In this document: piece after piece, positions 14,687 to 21,951 of the stretch | How the letters are laid out: the number at the start of each line of letters is the position of its first letter | How positions within the stretch are numbered: position 1 is the first letter of the stretch | NCBI GenBank assembly: GCA_046047755.1 | Contig: JBJOHK010000060.1 | Span: forward strand, 1-23,266 | Length of the DNA stretch: 23,266 bases | Origin: JALRLA01 sp046047755 | GTDB lineage: Bacteria; Bacteroidota; Bacteroidia; NS11-12g; UBA955 | Direction: 5' to 3' | Made by a program: the position numbers and the translations under genes | The notes under the pieces: model-generated | Databases searched by the model: none | Told to the model about the DNA's origin: nothing | The model's input: the letters and a program-made list of their open reading frames with translations, nothing else

Positions 14687-17191
14687 ATGCGATTTATTGT
14701 CCTTGCCCTGGCCTTGGTGTGTGCTGGGCTTCAAGCTCAGTCACTGCAACCAGAAACGGCCCGTGAGCAGATTTTTGAACAGGTACGCAGTACCGCGTTT
14801 TTAGAACAACACCAATTATCGGCACGAGATGTCAAAGAGTTGAGCATGCAAGATTTGGTGTTCGAACGCGATGGCCGTGTACATGCCTACGTTCAACAAT
14901 GCCATCAAGGTTTGCCCGTTGAGGGAGCCGTGATGGGATTGCACTACAATGCTAAAGGCGATTTGACTTCTTCCAATTCACGTGCTGTGTCCATTCCTCC
15001 TAGAATGCCGGCTTATGTGCAGCCCTTGAATTGGGCGACCATGATTCCTGCGATCTCTTCTTATCGGCAAGAAGCGATAAGCGAATTTACCGTTTATAGA
15101 GAAGGGAATTTGTATTGGAAAACTTGTTGGTGGCCCAATGAACAAGGCTTGACAAGCGCGGTGTATGCCGTATGTTTTGATCTCGAATCTCAAACCTGGG
15201 TAACTCGTTGGTTGACCGAAGAGGGACAGGTAAAAACGGGTTCATGGACGCAAGACTGCGCCTGGGGAGGTCCAGAAGTGGGTCGCAGAGCGGGAGATAA
15301 TGCCCAATACAAGGCCTTTGATTTTCCGATTGAAAGCCCCCTGTACGGCAGTCCGTCCACGATGGTTTCTCCCGCCGATAGTATGGCTTCCCCCTTTGGA
15401 TGGCATGATGTCGACGGCCAAACGGGCGCCGAATACAGCATCACTAGAGGAAACAACGTTTACGCCTCAGAAGATGCCAATGCTGATAATCAGCCGGGCT
15501 ATTCTCCCAGTTCCAGCACCTTTGATTTTCAATATTCCTTTGATCAGAGCATGATCAATCCTTCGCAATACCAAGATTTTGCCATCACCAATTTGTTTGT
15601 CATCAACAATCGCTTGCACGACATTTTGTGGCATTACGAATTTGACGAGGCTGCGGGTAATTTTCAGCAGAAAAACTACAGCGGTGCCGGCAAAGGAAAT
15701 GATGCCGTGCAAGCCGATGCTCAAGATGGAAGTGGTACAAATAACGCCAACTTTAGCACCCCTCCAGACGGGTCTGATCCACGCATGCAAATGTTTGTAT
15801 GGGACGGTGGCGGAGGTTCGGGCGCTACCCTTCAGGTAGAAAGTAGCGGCGACCGCTACCGAGTGGGCATTCAAGCCAATACTTGGGGAAAAGCCATCGA
15901 TGATCAACCCATTGTGGGGAAGTTGGTCTGGGTAGAAGATGGAACTTCTCAGTCCCGTCAAGGTTGTGCAACCTTGGATAACGGTCCAGATTTATCGGGC
16001 AACATTGCGGCCATCATGCGCGGCGGATGCACCTTTGCTCAGAAGGTCTACAAAGCCCAGAGAGAGGGCGCCATCGCGGCCGTGATTTTTGATACCTCTG
16101 CGGCTGATCAAATCATCACCATGGCTTCTGATAATACCTCCCAAGCCCGAAATACGACCATTTCAGCGGCCTTTTTGAAATACAGCCATGCCAATATCAT
16201 CAAAGCCTTGATGAACAATGGCGATGTGGAAATTCGCTTATTCGATTCGTCAGCCTATGAGCCCATGACCGATTCCGACTTGGAAATGGGAGTTATCGCA
16301 CATGAATTTGGACATGGGGTGAGCAATCGTTTGACTTGTGGGCCTAGCAATAGCAATGGTTTGAGCAACAACGAACAAATGGGAGAGGGTTGGTCTGATT
16401 TTCTGGCTCTGGCCTTGACCCATGAACAAGGAGATGTAGGCTCAGACCCACGGGGCATTGGCAACTGGCTAATCAATGAAGACCGAAATGGGGGTGGCAT
16501 ACGCACATACCCTTACAGCACGAATATGAGTGTCAATCCGCATACCTATCAAAACATTGCCAAGGCAGCCTCAGGAATTCAAACCGAGGTGCATTATCTA
16601 GGCGAAGTCTGGTGCGCCATGCTGTGGGATATGTATTGGGAGTTTGTAGACGAATATGGGTATGATGCCGATTTGTCTTACGGTGATGGCGGCAATAACA
16701 TGGCCATTCAATTGGTAATTGATGCCATGAAATTGCAGCCCTGTAGCCCTGGTTTTGTCGATGGTCGAGATGCCATATTGGAAGCCGATGATGCTCGTTT
16801 CGGAGGAAAAAATGCCGATTTGATTTGGAAAGCATTTGCCAGGCGTGGGCTTGGCTATTCAGCCGCGCAAGGAAATCCTAATAATACCGCCGACGGTGAG
16901 GAAGCCTTTGATTTGCCTCCTCAGACCAATTCTGTGAAATCTTGGGTAACGGAATGGGTTCGAGTATTTCCCAATCCATCCTACGATTGGGTACGCGTTG
17001 AGCCCCGTGAGGTTCATCATTTGGACGCCGTTCAACTCTTCGACGCTCAAGGTCGTGAATTGGCCGTTGGTAAGCATGTTCATGTCGGGGGGGCTCTGAC
17101 CTTGGACTTAAGCGAATTGCCGGCTGGAATTTATATCCTGAGCGTTCAGTCAGGCGAAATGAACAATCGATTTACTTTGATTCACCCATAA
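14687..17191 (+). CDS. Secreted M36 (fungalysin-type) metallopeptidase with T9SS type A domain
   Basis: The product has 834 residues. It has a signal peptide (MRFIVLALALVCAGLQAQ), an FTP/PepSY-like propeptide region (about 40-180, SARDVKELSMQDLVFERDGR... LPVEGAVMGLHYNAKG), then the M36 catalytic domain. A protease-associated (PA) domain insert lies at about 385-520 (GKLVWVEDG, GNIAAIMRGGCTFAQKVYKA, GAIAAVIFDT). Zinc ligands are in HEFGH (539-543; catalytic Glu540) and Glu567 in MGEGWSDFLAL. The C-terminal 75 residues are a T9SS type A domain (VFPNPSYDWVRVE, LPAGIYILSV). This matches T9SS-dependent M36 peptidases of Bacteroidota, which are exported as zymogens and self-activated. The stop TAA shares its last A with the ATG of the pirin gene. 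Confidence 0.95.
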   Translation: MRFIVLALALVCAGLQAQSLQPETAREQIFEQVRSTAFLEQHQLSARDVKELSMQDLVFERDGRVHAYVQQCHQGLPVEGAVMGLHYNAKGDLTSSNSRAVSIPPRMPAYVQPLNWATMIPAISSYRQEAISEFTVYREGNLYWKTCWWPNEQGLTSAVYAVCFDLESQTWVTRWLTEEGQVKTGSWTQDCAWGGPEVGRRAGDNAQYKAFDFPIESPLYGSPSTMVSPADSMASPFGWHDVDGQTGAEYSITRGNNVYASEDANADNQPGYSPSSSTFDFQYSFDQSMINPSQYQDFAITNLFVINNRLHDILWHYEFDEAAGNFQQKNYSGAGKGNDAVQADAQDGSGTNNANFSTPPDGSDPRMQMFVWDGGGGSGATLQVESSGDRYRVGIQANTWGKAIDDQPIVGKLVWVEDGTSQSRQGCATLDNGPDLSGNIAAIMRGGCTFAQKVYKAQREGAIAAVIFDTSAADQIITMASDNTSQARNTTISAAFLKYSHANIIKALMNNGDVEIRLFDSSAYEPMTDSDLEMGVIAHEFGHGVSNRLTCGPSNSNGLSNNEQMGEGWSDFLALALTHEQGDVGSDPRGIGNWLINEDRNGGGIRTYPYSTNMSVNPHTYQNIAKAASGIQTEVHYLGEVWCAMLWDMYWEFVDEYGYDADLSYGDGGNNMAIQLVIDAMKLQPCSPGFVDGRDAILEADDARFGGKNADLIWKAFARRGLGYSAAQGNPNNTADGEEAFDLPPQTNSVKSWVTEWVRVFPNPSYDWVRVEPREVHHLDAVQLFDAQGRELAVGKHVHVGGALTLDLSELPAGIYILSVQSGEMNNRFTLIHP

Positions 17192-18051
17192 TGAACAATC
17201 CGGTAAAACGCATTTTGCCGGCCTATCAAGTGGATATGGGCGGGATTCCGCTCTTGCAGCCATTGCCGACTCAGCATGTCGATCAGGTGGATCCATTTTT
17301 GTTGATCCATCACCACCATTCAGCCGTTAAAGCCGGTTCTGATCCCTATGATTCGGGTGTTGGGCCTCACCCGCACCGCGGTTTTTCTCCGGTAACCTTT
17401 ATCTACCAAGGTGATGTACACCACCGCGATTCACGTGGCAATAGCAGTGTGATAAAAGCTGGGGGTATTCAGTGGTGCGATATGGGTATGGGCATGGTTC
17501 ATTCCGAGCGACCCAGCGCTGCTCTCTGTGCCGCTGGAGGACAACAAGAGATCATACAATTGTGGGTGAATTTGCCGGCTCGACTCAAAATGATGGCCCC
17601 TCAATATTTGGCATGTCAAGCCGATGAAATGCCGAGCCTTCCCGGTCATCCGGAAGCTAAATTGGCCTCTGGCGCCCAGTGTGGGTTGCATGGGCCTTTG
17701 CAAACGGCATTTGCTGTAGAATCGGCTTTTGGCACTTTGGCGTCTGGTGTGTCATTGGGTTTGGATGCCAAGCCCGGTTATAGCACCCTGTTGTATTTGC
17801 TCAGTGGAGCCGGTCGATTGGTGGGTCATGGCCTGGTTCAAGCCACCGAATTGGTTGATCTTAAAGAGGGACTCATGGAATTCGTTCCATCTGAACCTTG
17901 TAAGTTTTTATGGGTGTCGGCGCCACCCATAGGTGAACGTGTTGAGTCATATGGCCCCTTTGTGATGAGCAACCAAAGCGAAATCATGGCGGCCATGCGC
18001 GATTACCAAATGGGCAAAATGGGCTTTTTGGTGGAGCGAGACTTGGGTTAA
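17191..18051 (+). CDS. Pirin family protein
   Basis: The product has 286 residues. It is a bicupin with the pirin signature GPHPHRGFSPVTFIYQG (58-74) and MGMGMVHSERPS (98-109). The four predicted metal ligands, His60, His62, His104 and Glu106, match the iron ligands of human pirin and YhhW, so the active site is intact. Family members bind Fe(II), and some have quercetinase activity. There is no signal peptide, so it is cytoplasmic, unlike its upstream neighbour. The ATG overlaps the M36 stop by one base (TAATG), which suggests coupled translation. No convincing plus-strand terminator follows. Confidence 0.95.
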   Translation: MNNPVKRILPAYQVDMGGIPLLQPLPTQHVDQVDPFLLIHHHHSAVKAGSDPYDSGVGPHPHRGFSPVTFIYQGDVHHRDSRGNSSVIKAGGIQWCDMGMGMVHSERPSAALCAAGGQQEIIQLWVNLPARLKMMAPQYLACQADEMPSLPGHPEAKLASGAQCGLHGPLQTAFAVESAFGTLASGVSLGLDAKPGYSTLLYLLSGAGRLVGHGLVQATELVDLKEGLMEFVPSEPCKFLWVSAPPIGERVESYGPFVMSNQSEIMAAMRDYQMGKMGFLVERDLG

Positions 18052-18122
18052 GGCTCTAACACTATTACAGGTGACAGTTTTCGCTGGCTAAGCATTAAAA
18101 AGGTTTTCCAATAAGTTGGGAT

Positions 18123-18154
18123 AAAAAAACCAGGCCCGCTGAAGGAGGGCCTGG
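18123..18154 (-). terminator. Strong intrinsic terminator for minus-strand transcription
   Basis: An 8-bp perfect stem CCAGGCCC/GGGCCTGG (18130-18137 and 18147-18154) with a 9-nt loop is followed on the minus strand by seven T (18129-18123). On the plus strand the hairpin lacks a T-tract, so it does not end the pirin transcript well. No minus-strand gene is obvious upstream of it, which is why it is listed in the findings. A second small hairpin (about 18165-18180, AACCGC/GTGGTT on the minus strand) precedes it. Confidence 0.8.
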
Positions 18155-18338
18155 CACACTCTACTAACCACTTTGCGGTTTCTCTAGGAAACAAAAGTTA
18201 TAGTTCATTGACGCTTGAGTGGGGCCATTCGTTTCTTGCAAATTGTCAGAAAATGGTCAGTTCGTATTGCGATTTTTCCATGAGGTTTTGGTGCGGGTCA
18301 AGGGTTGATAAAATCGCATCGTTGAATGCAAATTCTAG
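18155..18338. other. Intergenic stretch without a recognised gene
   Basis: This 184-bp stretch lies between the minus-strand terminator and the tRNA promoter and completes the gene-free region after pirin (18052-18379). It has no frame of convincing coding quality. On the minus strand there is a 14-codon reading frame (18161-18205: MNYNFCFLEKPQSG, then TAG TAG). It runs into the terminator. It could be a leader peptide or the end of a small RNA, but nothing else supports it. Confidence 0.4.
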
Positions 18339-18369
18339 TTGTGGCCATGTGTATCGTCCTGTAATTTTG
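18339..18369 (+). promoter_or_regulatory. Promoter of tRNA-Thr
   Basis: A TTG (-33, 18339-18341) and an exact TAATTTTG -7 box (18362-18369) are separated by 20 nt, the canonical Bacteroidota housekeeping spacing. The -7 box ends 10 nt before the mature tRNA 5' end, leaving a leader of a few bases. Confidence 0.75.
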
Positions 18370-18379
18370 AAACCGACAA

Positions 18380-18452
18380 GCCTTCTTAGCTCAGCTGGTA
18401 GAGCAACTCATTCGTAATGAGTAGGTCGCAGGTTCGAATCCCGTAGAAGGCT
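18380..18452 (+). tRNA. tRNA-Thr (anticodon CGT)
   Basis: This 73-nt cloverleaf lacks an encoded CCA. The acceptor stem GCCTTCT/AGAAGGC is perfectly paired. The D stem is GCTC/GAGC, and the anticodon stem ACTCA/TGAGT has loop TTCGTAA, giving anticodon CGT (reads ACG, Thr). The T loop TTCGAAT sits on stem GCAGG/CCCGT. That stem has one A-C mismatch (position 51:63) and one G-T pair, where tRNA-Thr of relatives usually has A-T. A promoter precedes it and an intrinsic terminator follows directly, so it is a single-gene unit. Confidence 0.95.
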
Positions 18453-18459
18453 CCTTTGC

Positions 18460-18484
18460 CCACTTTTTCAAAGTGGTTTTTTTT
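18460..18484 (+). terminator. Intrinsic terminator of tRNA-Thr
   Basis: A 7-bp perfect stem CCACTTT/AAAGTGG (18460-18466, 18470-18476) with loop TTC is followed by eight T (18477-18484). It starts 8 nt after the tRNA 3' end. Confidence 0.9.
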
Positions 18485-18493
18485 GTATACCTG

Positions 18494-18556
18494 AGCCCCG
18501 TAGGCCCTGAAAAATGGGGCTTCACGGATGAGTCGCTAAGTGTCTGACTGACACTT
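18494..18556 (+). other. Two hairpins between tRNA-Thr and the ketoacyl synthase gene
   Basis: The first is AGCCCC/GGGGCT (18494-18499 and 18516-18521, 16-nt loop). The second is a 7-bp inverted repeat AAGTGTC-TGACT-GACACTT (18538-18556), which is followed by TT. They lie upstream of the -7 element at 18616, so they may be an operator for it. They could also be structure in a transcript reading through from the tRNA unit. No gene was found in 18485-18615. Confidence 0.4.
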
Positions 18557-18615
18557 TTCACAGCGGCTGTGGGTAACATCAGCGGGGAAATTTTACCAGT
18601 GCGGCACAGAGCGTA

Positions 18616-18623
18616 TAACTTTG
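18616..18623 (+). promoter_or_regulatory. Bacteroidota -7 promoter element TAACTTTG
   Basis: This is an exact TAnnTTTG match on the plus strand, 6 nt before the ATG (18630) of the ketoacyl synthase gene. The TTG that could be read as an upstream start at 18621 is part of this box. A TTTT run at 18591-18594 sits 21 nt upstream as a weak -33. Confidence 0.6.
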
Positions 18624-18629
18624 AATCCC

Positions 18630-19703
18630 ATGTCGATCCAAGTTCGAATCCTGGGAACAGGATGTCACATTCCTGAAAATGCCGTCGATAATTCAGCTTT
18701 TTTGAATCACGAATTTTACGATGAAAACGGGGAGCCCTATTCCCATAGCAACGAAGTCATTGTAGAGAAGTTTCAAGCCATCACTGAAATACGCGAACGT
18801 CGTTATGCAGAGCCTACTCAAGTTTGCAGCGATTTGGGTGTGCTGGCTGCAGAAAAAGCCATTGAGGCCTCTGGAATTGACCGCGAAAGTTTGGACTTGA
18901 TTGTTTCGGTTCACAACTTTGGTAACATCAAGTTTGGCACTCGATACACCGATCAAATGCCGCCCCTGGCTAGCCGAGTGAAACACGGATTGGGTATTCA
19001 AAACCCCAATTCAGTGGCTTTTGATCTGTTGGCCGGCTGTCCCGGTTGGATACAAGGGGTAATAACAGCCAATGCTTATTTGCAGTCAGGGCAAGCCAAG
19101 CGTGCTTTGGTGGTAGGCAATGAAATGCTGTCCCGTGCCGTTGATCCTCACGACCGCGATGGGATGATCTTTGCTGATGGTGCCGGTGCAGTGGTTTTAG
19201 AAGCTCAAACATCTGAAGGAACTTCAGGAATTATGGGTGTAGCCAATCGAACCTATACCGCTGATGAAGCCTATTATTTGAAGAGCAATCCCGGTTATAA
19301 ACCTGGATCAAATCCCGATGAGATGCTCATCAAAATGAAAGGTCGAAAGATTTACGAATTCGCTTTGCGCAATGTGCCTGATGCCATGAAAGGGGCTCTG
19401 GACAATGCTGACATTCACCTTTCAGAGGTAAAAAAGATTTTCATTCACCAGGCCAACGCCAAGTTGGATCACGCGGTGATTGAGCGCTTGTACAAGCTTT
19501 ATAGCATGCCTGTTGATGTCGATGCTGTGGCTCCCATGAGCATTCAGTGGTTGGGCAACAGCAGTGTGGCTACTGTTCCTACTCTGTTGGATATGGTTTG
19601 GCGCCAGCAATACGAAGGCCATTCTATTCAAAGTGGTGATGTTCTCCTTTTTGCTTCGGTTGGGGCAGGAATGACCATCAATGCCTTTGTCTACCGCTGG
19701 TAA
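18630..19703 (+). CDS. 3-oxoacyl-ACP synthase III (FabH-like) family protein
   Basis: The 357-residue thiolase-fold enzyme has the intact KAS III triad: Cys137 in FDLLAGCPGW, His273 in IFIHQANAKLD and Asn310 in QWLGNSSVATVP. The C-terminus GDVLLFASVGAGMTINAFVY is typical of the family. It should condense an acyl-CoA (or acyl-ACP) with malonyl-ACP in fatty-acid or specialised lipid synthesis. The insert (about 26-45, FLNHEFYDENGEPYSHSNEV) and its distance from classic FabH suggest a Bacteroidota side group with an unknown primer. I chose the ATG at 18630 because LGTGCHIPEN then aligns with the usual N-terminus. It converges with the GreA-like gene. Confidence 0.9.
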   Translation: MSIQVRILGTGCHIPENAVDNSAFLNHEFYDENGEPYSHSNEVIVEKFQAITEIRERRYAEPTQVCSDLGVLAAEKAIEASGIDRESLDLIVSVHNFGNIKFGTRYTDQMPPLASRVKHGLGIQNPNSVAFDLLAGCPGWIQGVITANAYLQSGQAKRALVVGNEMLSRAVDPHDRDGMIFADGAGAVVLEAQTSEGTSGIMGVANRTYTADEAYYLKSNPGYKPGSNPDEMLIKMKGRKIYEFALRNVPDAMKGALDNADIHLSEVKKIFIHQANAKLDHAVIERLYKLYSMPVDVDAVAPMSIQWLGNSSVATVPTLLDMVWRQQYEGHSIQSGDVLLFASVGAGMTINAFVYRW

Positions 19704-19746
19704 CCTAAGTAAGTAAAAGGCGCGAAGCCAGTAAGCTTGACGGCGT

Positions 19747-20205
19747 TTAGGCCAATTCTTCTAGTTGGTATTCGACCGCATTGAAGCGCCGGCTTTCTCC
19801 GGCTTTCATGCCTAATAAACATTGGCCCAAGGGGGCCGATACCGAAACGGTCATGAAGTTGATGCCTTCGGCCTGAATCAGGCCCAGTGAGGGTCCGAGA
19901 AAGAGGGAAGGCTTGCTGGCGAGATGCAACAAATGGCCGCCTACCACAGCGGTCGATTCTGGTTTTTTATTCCAGCGTCTGAGATCCATAAGTTGTTTTT
20001 CAACCAACGCCAATTGTTTGCCCAAGTTTTCTAGTTCGATTTGCACCATAGCTCGCCCCGTTTCGTATTTATCGCCGGCGCTGCTTTTTTCTTCTCCATT
20101 TCGGCTTTCTTGGGCGATCCGAATGGCTGAATGCAAATCGTCTAAACGAGCTTGAATGCGTGCCTCGATTATGTTTAATACTGTTTGTCGCTCAGGTCGG
20201 TTCAT
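19747..20205 (-). CDS. GreA/GreB-like protein (often misnamed 3-oxoacyl-ACP synthase)
   Basis: The product is 152 residues from the ATG at 20205 (a GTG four codons upstream opens a longer frame). An N-terminal helical hairpin (about 1-80: IEARIQARLDDLHSAIRIAQ, SSAGDKYETGRAMVQIELEN) resembles the coiled coil of transcript-cleavage factors. A C-terminal beta-rich half (about 85-150: NFMTVSVSAPLGQCLLGMKAG, FNAVEYQLEEL) resembles the GreA C-terminal FKBP-like domain. Homologues in Bacteroidota are sometimes labelled 3-oxoacyl-ACP synthase, which the sequence does not support: there is no Cys-His-Asn triad and it is far too short. It may bind RNA polymerase. It is divergent from fhs. Confidence 0.7.
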   Translation of the reverse strand: MNRPERQTVLNIIEARIQARLDDLHSAIRIAQESRNGEEKSSAGDKYETGRAMVQIELENLGKQLALVEKQLMDLRRWNKKPESTAVVGGHLLHLASKPSLFLGPSLGLIQAEGINFMTVSVSAPLGQCLLGMKAGESRRFNAVEYQLEELA

Positions 20206-20260
20206 TTTTCTGTGCACAATCGAACAGCCAAGTTACGGCGCAAAGACAGGAAAATTCTCG

Positions 20261-20268
20261 TAGATTGC
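20261..20268 (+). promoter_or_regulatory. Possible variant -7 element TAGATTGC
   Basis: TAGATTGC on the plus strand, one T short of TAnnTTTG, ends 13 nt before the fhs ATG. It is the loosest of the TAnnTTGC elements in the window. Confidence 0.25.
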
Positions 20269-20281
20269 AGGGTACGCGAAT

Positions 20282-21949
20282 ATGACTGATATAGAAATAG
20301 CACGCAGCGTGACCCCCCAACCCATTGGGGAAATCGCCGAAAAGCTGGGCATCAACCCCAATGAAATTGAGCCTTACGGCCGTACCAAAGCCAAATTGCC
20401 CCTTCACCTGTTGAAGGCGGCTGAGCAGAAGAAAGCCAAATTGATTTTGGTGACCGCCATTTCTCCAACCCCCGCAGGGGAAGGTAAGACGACCACTACC
20501 GTGGGTTTGACCGATGGTTTGGCCAAAATTGGCAAAAAGAGTGTCGCGGCTTTGCGCGAGCCCTCCTTAGGTCCCGTTTTTGGAATCAAGGGTGGAGCAG
20601 CCGGCGGCGGATGGGCCCAAGTCATTCCCATGGAAGACATCAATCTTCACTTTACTGGAGATTTCTCAGCCGTTGAAAAAGCGAACAACTTGTTGGCGGC
20701 TCTCATTGACAATAACATCCAATCCAAGAAGCGCAATTTGGGCATTGACCCACGTACGGTGCTTTGGAAACGAGTCATGGATATGAATGACCGCGCCATT
20801 CGCCAAGTAATTACGGGAATGGGCGGTAAAAATGGCGGCATCATGCGCGAGAGTGGTTTTAACATTACGGCTGCCTCAGAAATCATGGCCATTTTGTGCA
20901 TGAGCCAGAATTTGCAAGATTTGAAAGACCGTATTGATCGCATCTACATAGGTGATACCTATGCTGGAGAGCCCGTGTATGCCAAAGATTTGAATGCGTC
21001 TGAGGCCATGGCCATTCTGATGAAAGATGCCATTAATCCCAATTTGGTGCAAACCTTAGAAGGCAATCCGGCCATTTTACACGGCGGTCCCTTTGCGAAC
21101 ATTGCTCAGGGCACCAATAGCATCTTAGCGACCAAAATGGCCATGAGTTATGGCGATTGGGTAGTGACGGAAGCCGGTTTTGGTGCTGATTTGGGGGCTG
21201 AAAAGTTCTTGAACTTGAAGTGCCGGACGGCGGGCTTGAACCCATCGGCGGTGGTAATTGTAGCCACAGTTCGCGCATTGAAATACCACGGTGGCAAAGC
21301 GCTAGATGATTTGAATACACCTGATGTAGAGGCCTTGTCTAAGGGCATTCCCAATTTGGAAAAGCACATTGAGAGCATTCAAAGTTTTGGAATACCCGTG
21401 GTTGTGGCCATCAATACCTTCTTGCATGACAGCGCTGAAGAACATGAATTGATTCGCCAGCGTTGCGCGGCCCTCGGCGTGAAGGCTGAACTTAGCCAAG
21501 GATGGGGCAAAGGCGGTGATGGAATGACCGAGTTGGCCCATAGCGTGGTGGCGGCTGCAGAAAATTTTGATGCGGCCCCTACGTTCACATACGAACTCAG
21601 CGACTCATTGGAAGACAAGGTGAATAAAATTGCCCGCACGATGTACGGAGCCGATGGAGTAGTATTGGCGGCAAAGGCCAAAACTCAGTTGAAGCGATTT
21701 GAGAAAATAGGCTTAGCGGGATTGCCCGTATGCATGGCCAAAACTCAAAAGAGTTTGACCGATAATGAAAAAGTGATTGGTCGCCCAACCGGTTTCAAGA
21801 TTACGGTTCGTGAATTTGAAATTGCCGCAGGTGCAGGTTTCATCATTCCCATTACCGGAGCGATGCTTCGCATGCCTGGCTTGCCTGAAGTGCCAGCTGC
21901 TGAAAACATGAGCATAGATGCTGATGGCATCATCAGTGGCTTGAGTTAA
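20282..21949 (+). CDS. fhs: Formate-tetrahydrofolate ligase
   Basis: The 555-residue product has the family's full length. The P-loop-like ATP motif TPAGEGKTT lies at 63-71, and the family signature EPSLGPVFGIKGGAAGGGWA is intact. Other conserved blocks are VIPMEDINLHFTGDFSA, TEAGFGADLGAEKF and ITGAMLRMPGLPEVPAAE. The enzyme uses ATP to join formate to tetrahydrofolate, giving 10-formyl-THF for purine and one-carbon metabolism in the cytoplasm. The ATG at 20282 begins an N-terminal helix that the family shares. It is transcribed alone and ends at an intrinsic terminator placed inside the convergent DUF1801 gene. Confidence 0.97.
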   Translation: MTDIEIARSVTPQPIGEIAEKLGINPNEIEPYGRTKAKLPLHLLKAAEQKKAKLILVTAISPTPAGEGKTTTTVGLTDGLAKIGKKSVAALREPSLGPVFGIKGGAAGGGWAQVIPMEDINLHFTGDFSAVEKANNLLAALIDNNIQSKKRNLGIDPRTVLWKRVMDMNDRAIRQVITGMGGKNGGIMRESGFNITAASEIMAILCMSQNLQDLKDRIDRIYIGDTYAGEPVYAKDLNASEAMAILMKDAINPNLVQTLEGNPAILHGGPFANIAQGTNSILATKMAMSYGDWVVTEAGFGADLGAEKFLNLKCRTAGLNPSAVVIVATVRALKYHGGKALDDLNTPDVEALSKGIPNLEKHIESIQSFGIPVVVAINTFLHDSAEEHELIRQRCAALGVKAELSQGWGKGGDGMTELAHSVVAAAENFDAAPTFTYELSDSLEDKVNKIARTMYGADGVVLAAKAKTQLKRFEKIGLAGLPVCMAKTQKSLTDNEKVIGRPTGFKITVREFEIAAGAGFIIPITGAMLRMPGLPEVPAAENMSIDADGIISGLS

Positions 21950-21951
21950 GG

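Noticed and set aside
15467..15961. A 164-codon minus-strand frame inside the M36 gene
   Set aside because: It lies fully within the protease coding region, and the plus strand carries the zinc and PA motifs in frame. The antisense product resembles no family.
18616..18629. TTG at 18621 as the start of the ketoacyl synthase gene
   Set aside because: This TTG is part of the TAACTTTG promoter box, and the ATG at 18630 fits the family's N-terminus. The TTG start of the esterase (14615) was rejected for the same reason, and those at 2871 and 6134 because a better ATG directly follows.
18639..18657. A TTCGAATCC block resembling the tRNA T-arm, about 210 bp after tRNA-Thr, as a possible attachment-site repeat
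   Set aside because: The match is only about 11 of 13 bases, does not extend to the tRNA 3' end, and sits in the conserved N-terminus of the ketoacyl synthase. No integrase or island is present.
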